Part shown: positions 27,531 to 35,933 of the stretch, one piece after another
Layout: each line of letters starts with the position of its first letter
How positions within the stretch are numbered: the stretch's first letter is position 1
NCBI RefSeq assembly: GCF_021130785.1
Contig: NW_025776253.1
Location: 62,001-126,000 of the forward strand
Source of the DNA: Homalodisca vitripennis
Lineage: Eukaryota > Arthropoda > Insecta > Hemiptera > Cicadellidae
Length of the DNA stretch: 64,000 nt
Reading direction: 5' to 3'
Translations under genes and position numbers: made by a program
Notes under the pieces: generated by a model
The model's input: only the letters and a program-made list of their open reading frames with translations
Told to the model about the DNA's origin: nothing
The model's database searches: none

Positions 27531-27569
27531 CAAATCTGCTACGAATAAACGAAAAATCTTCGAAATCTT
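27531..27569 (+). repeat. 39-bp direct repeat, right copy
   Basis: Perfect match to 26,732-26,770. It ends one base before the stop codon of the minus-strand gene that follows, so removing one repeat unit would place the left TIR directly beside that gene's 3' end. Confidence 0.95.
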
Positions 27570-27875
27570 CTATTCTACAAAATTGATAGTAACACAGTCT
27601 TTATCTTTAATAGTCTTCTTTCCAGTAACAACCAAGTGTAATTTATCATATTTATTCAATTCTTTAATCTTTTTTTCATCCAAAACAGTCAAAAGTCTGT
27701 TCGGTAAGTGTACTTTATAACCTTCCAACTCAGCAATTATTGTAAACCCGAATTTATCTTTTATTTTCTCCAAATTCAAAATTTTGTATGTATTATTTTC
27801 TTCTAATTCATTCAACTTCTTATATTCTTTAAACTTGAATTCACCAACAGCGTTCAACTCTTTCAAGAACTCCAT
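27570..27875 (-). CDS. Small conserved-type Polinton protein (101 aa), possible OB-fold
   Basis: Intact. Alternating beta-like hydrophobic strands (TYKILNLEKI, FGFTIIAELEGYKVHLPNRL, KLHLVVTGKK) suggest a small beta-barrel, such as an OB-fold. Comparable short proteins occur in arthropod Polintons, and a nucleic-acid binding role is plausible but not shown. The start is well supported: it is preceded by TTTTTTCTATCTAAATGGAG, the context shared by other genes of the element. The stop abuts the right 39-bp repeat. It is the last gene of the leftward cluster. Confidence 0.7.
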   Translation of the reverse strand: MEFLKELNAVGEFKFKEYKKLNELEENNTYKILNLEKIKDKFGFTIIAELEGYKVHLPNRLLTVLDEKKIKELNKYDKLHLVVTGKKTIKDKDCVTINFVE

Positions 27876-27890
27876 TTAGATAGAAAAAAT

Positions 27891-28398
27891 TTAAAGACGG
27901 AAAAAATGAAATTTGCTAACAATCACTCGAGAAGTCGAGGGAATTGCCAACATCTTCATTGTTTGACGAGGTTCTTCATTTAATTTCTCCAAATGTACTA
28001 TAAAATCATCAAAGATTTCAGGCTTAAAATCGTAATCAAATTCAATATCCAAATAGTGAAAGATTATAGGTAAAATCTTCTCATAATAAACGTGTGTATC
28101 GATACCCCCAAACCTAATGTATTCTTTGAAAAGGAAAATAATTTTTTCAATGGTTCTAAGAGATAAGTAAAAGTTTTTATTTATTTTCCTAAACTCTGTA
28201 ACAAATTTTGTTTGTTTTTCACCTCCGTATTGTAATTTTGTAAGCAGATTATTCAAATGTGTTAGTTTATTTCGAAATTTCTTAGGTTTAGGTCTTTCGT
28301 ACAAAATTAAATTACAATCTCTACAAACTAAATATTTTTTGTCAATAATTTCTCCTCTATTATAACACTTGTAACAGTTGGCATAATACTCTTCCATT
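27891..28398 (-). CDS. VLTF3-like late transcription factor with N-terminal zinc ribbon
   Basis: I start at the ATG near 28,396, preceded by GTTTAAAATGGAAG; an in-frame ATG further upstream overlaps the divergent gene and is unlikely. The protein is about 168 aa. CYKC at residues 8-11 and CRDC about 20 residues later form a zinc ribbon. This is followed by a basic stretch and FRNKLTHLNNLLTKLQ, the pattern after the ribbon in poxvirus late transcription factor 3 and its NCLDV relatives. A helical middle leads to a C-terminal segment with HLEKLNEEPRQTMK. In poxviruses VLTF3 is needed for transcription from TAAATG late promoters, and this element's genes carry that motif. Assignment rests on reading motifs only; another ribbon-plus-helix regulator is possible. 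Confidence 0.55.
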
Positions 28399-28422
28399 TT
28401 AAACAAAAAGATTTTTTTATAA
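28397..28422. promoter_or_regulatory. Divergent promoter region with TATAAATGG and TTTAAAATGG starts
   Basis: Only about 25 bp separate the divergent ATGs of the VLTF3-like gene (minus) and the 81-aa gene (plus). The plus side reads GATTTTTTTATAAATGGAG, an exact instance of the T-run plus TATAAATGG context. All core promoter elements of both genes must lie here or inside the genes. Confidence 0.55.
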
Positions 28423-28668
28423 ATGGAGATTATGGAACTAAGTCTGCCGAGATATAAATTTGTCAGCACATATGTTTATGTTTACATTTCTACAACAGAG
28501 ATAAATAGAAATAATTTCATTCTATTGTACAACTATTTAGGATATTTTGTCTATGATTACAAAGATTATTACGGAAGAAATCGAGATTTTTCATCAGCGA
28601 AAGAGTATATTTTTGAAGTTTTAGAAGGAATGAAAGAGAATAATATGAACATCATCAATTATTGTTAA
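28423..28668 (+). CDS. Small Polinton protein (81 aa), unknown
   Basis: Intact, Tyr- and Asn-rich, one possible beta-rich half followed by a C-terminal helix (SSAKEYIFEVLEGMKEN). No recognised family. It is supported by its ATG context (TTTTTTTATAAATGGAG) and its divergent pairing with the VLTF3-like gene. Confidence 0.55.
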   Translation: MEIMELSLPRYKFVSTYVYVYISTTEINRNNFILLYNYLGYFVYDYKDYYGRNRDFSSAKEYIFEVLEGMKENNMNIINYC

Positions 28669-28689
28669 AGACATACAAAATGAGTGTTG

Positions 28690-29940
28690 TTAGTGTGCGT
28701 GTTTTTGCGATATCTACTTAACTTCTAAGAAATTGGGAATGGGAGAAGAAGAAAGGTATCATATATTTTATTTCAATCAACTGTAGATTTGTGACGTCTG
28801 CTTTTCAGCTGATAGCGTTTGTACCACTAACGCTTGACCTCGAATCTCATTTTATTGAAACATGTGAGAGGCGTTTGTGTCACTAACGCTTGACCTTGGT
28901 TTGCTCACGCCGTGAACAATGACCTTGCTTTGCTCACACCACAATGACCTTGGTTTGCTCACACCGTGTGCGACAATGAAATCACTGTAAAAACACTTAA
29001 TTCTGTATTACAAATGAACACTATTTTCACACAATGTTTTTATCACAGTTTAGAATGTCTAAACAAATTCACAATCTTCTTGTAATGTCTTTCTTCGAAT
29101 CATAAATATAATAGAAACTTATTAAATATGAAGGACAACGCCCAGTGGAACACTTCACTTCACTTTTAACAAGAAACACAGAACATCACACAATCTTCTT
29201 ACTTCATATAAAGTCTATATCTTCTTTCTTCAACTCACAAATACATTAGAATCTTCTAAATAATGATATATCTTGTTAAACTTCGTTAAAATACAGGAGG
29301 ATCACACATGGCTAGCTATACGTGGCCAACGCCCAGTAAGAGACGAAGACGAGATGTAGTGTTACCAACATGTTAAAATGAAATGTCTCAATTCCCTAGA
29401 ACTGTTATAGTTTCCAATGTATATTAAATAAGTGAATATCAATATTTATTTCAAACCTTGTTGTTCAAAAACCACTCAACCGATTTTAATGAAATTTGGT
29501 ACACATATAGTAAATACTTAACTCTTTCGACTTAACTTATCCATAAGGGTGAAATCATCCCCTATTTCTTAATGTTCATAAAAAAATATAAAAAATTATC
29601 AGAAAAATCTAAAACTTCAAAAACAAGCGAGTTCAACTAAAAATTTCATGAAAATAACAAAATTTTCAAAATCTATCCCCATCATCGCTTATCTTAAAAC
29701 TCTTATATATCGAGAACTATTGGAGCTTTTTTGATGAAATTTGGTATATAGGTTCAGTAAATATTGAAATATTTTTTTAAATCATCACTTCCGGTCCATG
29801 ACCTTGAAATAGTTTTTTCCTAATATCATCCCTATTTTTCAAAGTTTTTTAATCTAATTTAAAAATGAATACTTTTATCAATGTCTTTAACAATTCTGTA
29901 AAGTTTTAAAACTATCCGACGAATAATAGCGAAAATAACG
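28690..29940. repeat. Non-coding block of diverged direct repeats inside the Polinton, probable nested insertion
   Basis: This is the only sizeable gene-free stretch in an otherwise compact element. Three kinds of repeat follow each other. At 28,810-28,970, CACTAACGCTTGACCT and CAATGACCTTG(G/C)TTTGCTCACACC are repeated two to three times. At 29,070-29,340 a diverged pair begins CACAATCTTCTT and ends CAACGCCCAGT. At 29,440-29,940 two units share GATG/AATGAAATTTGGTA..ATA..AGTAAATA and ATCATCCCTATTT-like sequence. The GATTTTAATGAAATTTGGTA type is common in arthropod dispersed repeats. The block ends a few bases from the stop codon of the major capsid gene. Confidence 0.6.
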
Positions 29941-29946
29941 CGATTT

Positions 29947-31141
29947 TTACTGAATTTCTCTAATATCGTTCTCAATCACATCATAGGCTAAAAATTTCTC
30001 AGAGACAACAACAACATAACAAATCGCGTTTGTAACAGCATTTTGAAAATCAATATTGATAATTATATCGTTCTTTGAACCAGAAATATTTGTCAAACTC
30101 TTTGTTGTATCAATGACATAGATAGGTCTATTCGCTAAAAATTCTTTAGGATTGTAATACATTTCCTTATTATTACAGTAAACTTTCTTATTATCTTGAT
30201 ACATCTGATACATGATTCTGAAAAGACCTCCTGAAATGTTTAAATTTTGTAATTCATCTGGATAATAAGAACCGTTCAATTTTACTCTGATATTTTTTTA
30301 CATTCAAACTATCAAACTTTGAAGGATTTTTTTCTTGATTATTCTGTCTACCTGTTTGAAAACCTATAATAACGAACTTGAGATTGAAGATATTTCTATA
30401 AATATTTGTAATATTGAACGAATAAGTTGTTCCGGAAATACCTTTTTGTTCAATACATTGCCATTCTATAAAATTAAACATAATGTTTTGACTTTTTGTA
30501 ATTTCATCAATCAACCTAATTTTACTAGTGATTTTATAATCAATCATTGGAACTCTAATAAAAAAATCTGTAATTGTTATTTTTCCATCAACAGGCATAA
30601 CATTTCCAGTTGCAGTCTTCAGAATCACATCATCGTCTTCTGCTCTTATAAAACTTAGATAAAATCCTCCTTTATAGATCAGAATTGTAACATTTTCAAA
30701 AAATCCTAATCCAAAATGAGATAAATTTCCAGCTGCTTCAAAAACACCAAATTTAAAATCTGATTCAAAGCCATTAGAAGTTTGAGAAATAACATCACTT
30801 TTTGAATACGAAATAGTTCATTAATTTGTGCTTAATTGGCCACAGTTTTCGACTTCTTCTATCAATTTATTGTGTTTTCTTACTTCAATCTTAGAAAATA
30901 AAAACGGTATAAAATTATCGATTAATCTAACATTATCATTTCCAAGATATGCTTGACCATCTTGTTTTGTTAAAGTTCCAGAAATATAAAACTGGAAGTT
31001 AGACGAGCAAAAGTTATCTCCAAAATCAATATTAAACTCAGTTCTTTTATTCGGTTCATTCAAATGTTGTTTACTAATTGGATAGAAATTTTTAAACTCC
31101 GCCCTTTCAATATCACTAGCATATGTTCTGTAGTCCGCCAT
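29947..31141 (-). pseudogene. Polinton major capsid protein (double jelly-roll), interrupted
   Basis: The span of about 398 codons fits insect Polinton capsid proteins, often database-labelled F54H12.2-like. The N-terminal part has FNIDFGDNFCSS and PFLFSKIEVRKHNKLIEEVEN, characteristic of the first jelly-roll; later parts have VPMIDYKI and FVIIGFQTGRQNN. Start context CTTATTAAATGGCGG is the element's usual one. Breaks: two adjacent in-frame stops (TAA then TGA) at 30,823-30,818, and a frame change at the T7 run 30,293-30,299. Outside these the frame is open. The encoded protein would build the icosahedral shell. As read, only the first 106 codons are translatable from the start. Confidence 0.85.
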
Positions 31142-31273
31142 TTAATAAGAGAAAATTTAGAAATTTTAAACATCATGTATAAGAAAGATATAATTTTTTC
31201 ATCGATCTAATGTACGTTTTTATAAGAAAAGATATAAATTTTAGTAAAATAATTAAAAAGATTAGAGTCATTT

Positions 31274-31672
31274 TTAATTATCTACCTCGTCATATTCGGG
31301 ATTCTCTTCCTTAAATTTTGCGATCTCGGTCACATATTTCAATAAAATTTGCACAGGATAGTAACAGCTATCTATAATATTGTTCCAATCAACTGTATCT
31401 TTATTTTCATCCAAAAACTTTATACTCAAGTGTTGATAGAGACAAAGAACAGACATATGATCTTTTAATTGATAATGTATATTTTCTTGAATGAACTCTG
31501 ATGATAAAGTTTGATATTTAGCAATGTTATACCAATTCAATTTGTTTACGTATAATCTCATCATATCTTCGGATAATTCATATTTTTGAGAAATATCATC
31601 CCAATGTACTTTTTTCAAATCTCTTTCGTGTTGCATTATAAAAAGATCGAAAGTACGGTAATGTCCCGCCAT
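31274..31672 (-). CDS. Trp-rich repeat protein (132 aa) of NCLDV-like type
   Basis: Intact. Degenerate repeats of roughly 30-35 residues can be seen around VHWDDISQKYELSEDMM, LNWYNIAKYQTLSSEFI and VDWNNIIDSCYYPVQIL: a W-x-x-I core followed by a helix ending LS-x-x-F-I. Similar W..IS..Q.LSE.FI repeats occur in giant-virus and related proteins of unknown function. Start is ATGGCGG preceded by TTTTTTCCTAATAAATAGAG, a slightly displaced version of the TAAATG context. Function unknown. Confidence 0.65.
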   Translation of the reverse strand: MAGHYRTFDLFIMQHERDLKKVHWDDISQKYELSEDMMRLYVNKLNWYNIAKYQTLSSEFIQENIHYQLKDHMSVLCLYQHLSIKFLDENKDTVDWNNIIDSCYYPVQILLKYVTEIAKFKEENPEYDEVDN

Positions 31673-31700
31673 CTCTATTTATTAGGAAAAAATTTCAAAA

Positions 31701-31839
31701 TCAAGTTTTTATAAATTGGCTCTTTTTAGTGTTACATTCAGCACATTTTCCAGAAACTCTTTTAACTCCATTGATATTTGCATAGTATTTTATATCATTT
31801 GTTTCAGCTTTTGCACCTTACACAATATATGAGCGCCAT
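31701..31839 (-). pseudogene. Tiny zinc-ribbon protein (about 45 codons) with one frame change
   Basis: The start ATGGCGCTC directly follows the TAA stop of the upstream coiled-coil gene (TTTATAAATGG). Residues YCVRCK are followed, in a second frame, by VSGKCAECNTKKSQFIK. This matches the two-Cys-pair ribbon at the N-terminus of this element's integrase (CHKCKKKT ... CSKCKTNKSKFIK). The frame changes at a T4 run, 31,809-31,812. I read it as a stand-alone version of the integrase ribbon (DUF5679-like). It may be a real small gene; role unknown, DNA or protein binding likely. Confidence 0.6.
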
Positions 31840-32793
31840 TTATAAAGGAGAAATTTTGTCATCATAGCCGCCTAATCCATTAAATCTGTTATCAACATTT
31901 TCAAAAGATTTATTAACATCTTCTTTAAATTTATTAAAGTTTTCTTCTAGTTTATTTACTTTATCGAGTTTATCATGTATACTTTGAAGTAATTCACGAA
32001 TTTTATCTTCATATGTATGATAATTTTGAGCAATTTTTCCCAATTGCTCATTAATATATTGCTCGATTTTCATATATTTCTCATTGAATTCACCATCATC
32101 GTCCACTGATCTTTTACTTCTTTCTTCAAGTTTTTCATAGACTTCTGTTGTAAAATCTTTAACATGTTGTTTATGATCCTCGTAATTTTTGTTTAGTTCA
32201 TTAAACATTTTAATATGATCTTCTAATTGAATCATTACAACAACATCAAATGGATTAATTCCTTTACTAACACTGCTAATTCCTTTTCCTTTAAAATCTA
32301 AGGCATTTTTAACATTCGGATCATGTAAATCAACAATATCGATGTTGTCTGATAATTTTAGAGGTTTTAAAATTTGTTCTTTAACAACAACATCATGTTT
32401 GTCAATACCAGGTCGAACACCGACAATTCTTTTCTTATTAGCCAAACTAACATAATTCTTTTCAACTTTGATCGCTTCAGTAATTGTATCAGCTTTTTCG
32501 ATATGAGACATTAAATTGGTAAATATTTTTTTTGCACCATCTTCAAATTCTTTTTTCAATGTTTTTATTTTATCAGCAACTTCATTTGAACTCATGAAAT
32601 TTGCAAGTTTGTTATCATATTCTGCTTTAAAATCTTCAATCTCGACAGCAAACATATCTGAATCTGGAAGGTTTTGTAATAAATTTTCTAACTTGTTATC
32701 AAACTCATTTCTCAAACTATAAAAATTCAAACTATTATCTACATTTTGAATAATTTGTGTTCCAAATACGTCAAAAATATTTTGTGAATCCAT
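31840..32793 (-). CDS. Coiled-coil structural protein (about 317 aa), unknown
   Basis: I start at the ATG at 32,793 (CTTAATAAATATGGATTC), which has the element's usual context, not the in-frame ATG 16 codons upstream lying in the protease gene. Heptad-like regions occur at both ends (around LRNEFDNKLENLLQNL and HTYEDKIRELLQSIHDKLDKVNKLEENFNKFK), with a predicted globular middle. The RSKRSVDDDG stretch could be a cleavage or linker site. Position among capsid genes suggests a virion fibre or scaffold; that is inference. It overlaps the 3' end of the protease gene by 23 bp, and its TAA touches the next ATG. Confidence 0.65.
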   Translation of the reverse strand: MDSQNIFDVFGTQIIQNVDNSLNFYSLRNEFDNKLENLLQNLPDSDMFAVEIEDFKAEYDNKLANFMSSNEVADKIKTLKKEFEDGAKKIFTNLMSHIEKADTITEAIKVEKNYVSLANKKRIVGVRPGIDKHDVVVKEQILKPLKLSDNIDIVDLHDPNVKNALDFKGKGISSVSKGINPFDVVVMIQLEDHIKMFNELNKNYEDHKQHVKDFTTEVYEKLEERSKRSVDDDGEFNEKYMKIEQYINEQLGKIAQNYHTYEDKIRELLQSIHDKLDKVNKLEENFNKFKEDVNKSFENVDNRFNGLGGYDDKISPL

Positions 32794-33233
32794 ATTTATT
32801 AAGTAATAGTTTGTTGACAACTTCTTTAAAATCTTTACCATTACTCAGTTCATTCAAAACAAAAACACATAAATGACCACAAATTGGGGGATCTTTATAA
32901 TCTTGAATCTGAGAATCATTGTAGTAGACGCTTGATTTTTTCAAATATTTAATCAATTCTATAGGTGGTTTGTCCTCAATTCTTCCATACGAATCAAAAT
33001 AACATGCATTCTTATCATTTTTATAATAACAAATCCAATGCGTTCCACCTCCCATAATCGAGTCTAAATTCACAATTCCACATTCAAATTTCTTAACTTT
33101 TTCAGGTAATGTATCTCTCATGAAGATTCCTCTAAAATGTTTAATATTTTTGCAGATTTCTTCCAATTCTCCGAATGTTAAAGGTTTAATTTTTTTTCAA
33201 TGTTTGATTTCACGTAATTCAAAGTTTTTTCAT
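32771..33233 (-). pseudogene. Polinton adenovirus-like cysteine protease (adenain/Ulp1 fold), N-terminus frame-broken
   Basis: All catalytic elements are visible: GGTHWICYY with the catalytic His, CYFDSYG with the Asp, and PPICGHLCVFVL with the nucleophile Cys. In adenoviruses and Polintons this enzyme matures capsid precursors. The core runs open from about 33,180 to the stop at 32,771. The first 15-20 codons, from an ATG at about 33,233, cross frame changes at T6 (33,225-33,230) and T8 (33,190-33,197). The likely start overlaps the stop of the upstream gene (GGATGAGATG) and has no TAAATG motif, so it may be cotranscribed with that gene. Confidence 0.85.
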
Positions 33234-33234
33234 C

Positions 33235-33632
33235 TCATCCAGATCCTGTAACATCTTCCAACTCTTTATCTAACCAATTTAAAATGTTTCGAACAATAGG
33301 AATCACATCTTTGTAACGATTGGAGCAGCTTTACGAACATAAGGAACAACATTTTTAACAACTGGAATATTTTCTCCAAAATCTAATAAATCTTTCAAAA
33401 GTCCACCATTTTTAAGTTCTTTCAACTGATTATAAGAAAATTCTATTCTGGTTCCTTTATTGTTTTTCTTATGTTTTTCGAGTTTATTGTATTGTCTATT
33501 TGTTAAAAATATCTTATCTTCGCCATTTTTTAGTTGATCTATTTTAAATTGAATACTAACGGGTATTTTTTTCTTAAAAGCGGATTTTATTTTTTCTTTC
33601 TGATTTTTGCTGAAATTTACGTTCACCTCCAT
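33235..33632 (-). pseudogene. Small basic Polinton virion-type protein (about 132 codons), one frame change
   Basis: Start context AACTATATAAATGGAGG is typical of the element. The N-terminal half is Lys-rich with beta-like segments (SIQFKIDQLKNG, IFLTNRQYNKLEKHKK, IEFSYNQLKELKNGG), followed by a hydrophobic/basic stretch (VVPYVRKAAPIV). Proteins of this shape sit beside the protease in many arthropod Polintons. A core or membrane-active virion component is often assumed; not shown here. The frame changes at about 33,310-33,312. The continuing frame ends in Gly-Ser-Gly then TGA at 33,235. Confidence 0.65.
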
Positions 33633-33640
33633 TTATATAG

Positions 33641-34956
33641 TTAAAATTTCAAGTTCTCTTCGATTCCCATTCCTAGTTTTCTCTTCAAAAACATTGCTCC
33701 AGCTGTTGGAAGCGCAACAAATCTTTCACCTAAACTAGCATCTTTTGATAAAAATCTATCCATTGCTTTATCTTGCAAAATTTTATCTGCTATATGTATG
33801 GAATTTGTGTCTCTATGTTTTGCATAAAAAATATTGTGTTCCATAGCAACTTGATCTAATTTATTTATACCAGGATCTCCTCTTTTTAGTCTTTTTTCGA
33901 GTTTTGTACCAGGCCCCAGATACTGATAAGTTGGTACGTGTAATTCAAAAGGTAAATTGTTGATAAAATCATTCAAAAGTCCGCTACCTTGAATCATAGA
34001 TGAACTTATTGCCGGCAAAACTCGTTTTAAATATTTAATTCCATCATGTTTTTCAATCATTTCATCAAGTTTGTTCGAAATAAAATCCTTAATCGCTTTC
34101 TTTTCGTTCAAAAAATTGTTGTTTCCAGCCTTTTCTTGAGCATAAATAAAATTTATAATTCCATCGAGTTTTGTCAAATCGTCGATATATCTGTACTCAA
34201 TCTTATTATCATTGTATTTTCTTACACCTGATCCTTCGATTCGTTTTTCCCAAATTGGTTTAATTAATTTAATATATTTTTTACCTCTACTTGACTTAAG
34301 CTTCTTAATAGATGGATCATTATTTTTGTAAATTGAGTCAGATTCCCATAAAATTTCTGTATACTTTTTCAAATCTTCTTCAGAATATAAATTATCTTTT
34401 GGAGCGTCATAGTCTGTTAATAATCTCCATAAACTTTGAGTTCCTTCATATGTTTTTTCATTAATAATGATATCATTATGCTCAAAATTAACGGGTAAAT
34501 TTCCAATCATAAATCTTTTCTTTTTTTATCCCAATACAAACCAAATTTATCATCTTTTACTCTAGGAAGGAATTTTTTACCAATTTCACCAATTATTATA
34601 TCTGTTGTTCCAGGACTTATTGGTTCAACTATGGTAGAATCTTCAATGATTCGAGGTCTAAATGGTGTTGAAGATGGTAATTTTGGCAATTCAAACTCTT
34701 CTACTTCAGATCCTGGAATTGAAATATTAGCAAATTGTCGTACAAATGGAACCAAATTCATCAAATTTTGATTATCGCTTAAAACGTTTTCAATTTTACC
34801 TTCAACATTTTTAATTGCATAATTTACAGGTTGATTAATTTTTTGAACAAATTCTTGTTCTTTTTCATCAATTCGAATCTGTTCTTTAAATTCTTTGATT
34901 AATTTCTTTTCGATTTGATCAAGTTTATCCGCTTCTTCAGAAGTTACGTTCACCAT
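33641..34956 (-). pseudogene. Polinton protein with parvovirus-type phospholipase A2 domain, split into two frames
   Basis: Two frames, 34,956-34,507 (149 codons) and 34,510-33,641 (289 codons), together span about 438 codons. In related Polintons I believe this is one protein, so the ATGA overlap at 34,507-34,510 is probably a one-base frame change, though translational coupling is possible. The N-terminal part is charged and coiled; the middle has GTQSLWRLLT and GKKYIKLIKPIW. The C-terminal part has YLGPGTKLEKRLKRGDPG (calcium loop) and LDQVAMEHNIFYAKHRDT (active-site helix). The usual His-Asp dyad reads His-Asn here. Such domains help parvovirus capsids breach endosomes. Start context is TCTAATTAAATGG. 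Confidence 0.8.
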
Positions 34957-34974
34957 TTAATTAGAAAAATTTAG

Positions 34975-35152
34975 AAACGTGAACGTGGAACGTAAAAACG
35001 TGAACGTGGAACGTGAAAACGTGAACGTGGAACGTAAAAACGTGGAACGTGGACCGTAAAACGTGAACGTGGACCGTAAAACGTGAACGTGGAACGTAAA
35101 ACGTGAACGTGGAACGTAAAAAACGTGAACGTGGAACGTAAAAACGTGAACA
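34975..35152. repeat. Iteron-like tandem array, about 8.5 units of 20-21 bp
   Basis: The unit AAAACGTGAACGTGGAACGT is repeated with minor changes (ACCGT for AACGT, one extra G, A-run length). Each unit carries three ACGT half-palindromes. The array fills the gap upstream of the PLA2-domain gene and downstream of the ATPase stop. Its position suggests a regulatory, packaging or replication role, or simply a minisatellite. Confidence 0.9.
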
Positions 35153-35229
35153 GATTTACCGTTTTTCAGTTGTTTTCATAATGTAAATAAAAAGTAAAGA
35201 TAATGTAAAAAATAATTGTAACAAATATT

Positions 35230-35920
35230 TTATGAAGTAGATATGTCAGACCACTGAGCAGCATTTATATTAGAAAATTTATTCAAATATTTACCATTTT
35301 TAGGCTTCAAAGTGAGATTAATAGTTAAAAATCCATAGTCTTCTTTCCAAATTTTATCACATAATTCATTAAAGTGGTTAAAACTCATGTCAGATCCCAC
35401 ATAATTGTTGTAAATCTTTCTCGAATAGTGATCGTCTTGCTTAAAAACACACAACATATTCAAATTATTTCTAATAACTTGTTTATCAACCTTTGAAAAG
35501 CATTTGGAAAGATAGATACAAGATATGTTTATGTGACGAGACATTACGAAATATTCCTTAATAACGTCCTGATTTTCCAAAATACAATCATCAAAAACGA
35601 TTAACGAATTGGGTTTACATTCGCTTAACGGAACTATGTCCTCAGAAGCATTATAAAAATGTGATATTTCTTTGCTTAAGTTCTTCTCAATATTTTTGAA
35701 TCTTTGTTGTAATTTTTTGTATGCGTCTTGTTCTAAAGATTTACTAAAAAACATACAAATTGGAATAAGGAATCAACCTATTGTAAATAAAATTCAATAA
35801 TAAAGTTGTTTTTCCACATCCACTTGAACCAACAATTAACAATGTGATTGGTTGATCTTTCTTATTTTCTTCAAACGTTTGAAGTTTTATCTGATCTTTT
35901 TGATTTATAAATTTCTCCAT
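35230..35920 (-). pseudogene. FtsK/A32-type genome-packaging ATPase, one frame change
   Basis: The gene starts at 35,920 (GATATTTAAATGGAG). Walker A, GSSGCGKTTL, lies at residues about 34-43. Walker B, SLIVFDDCI, lies in the second frame, followed by RHINISCIYLSKC, a sensor-like strand. The total of about 230 codons is normal for Polinton ATPases. The enzyme pumps DNA into the capsid. The frame changes at the A6 run 35,746-35,751, between Walker A and B, so an uncorrected product would stop after about 60 residues. It is divergent from the minor capsid gene with 13 bp between the ATGs. Confidence 0.88.
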
Positions 35921-35933
35921 TTAAATATCGAAA
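35921..35933. promoter_or_regulatory. 13-bp divergent start region, ATPase and minor capsid genes
   Basis: The two ATGs are only 13 bp apart. The minus-strand side reads CGATATTTAAATGGAG, the consensus; the plus-strand side reads AAATATCGAAAATGAAG and lacks TAAATGG. Promoter sequence for each gene must extend into the other's coding region. Confidence 0.5.

Noticed and set aside
34975..35152. CRISPR-like array
   Set aside because: The units are contiguous with no unique spacers, and the DNA is eukaryotic.
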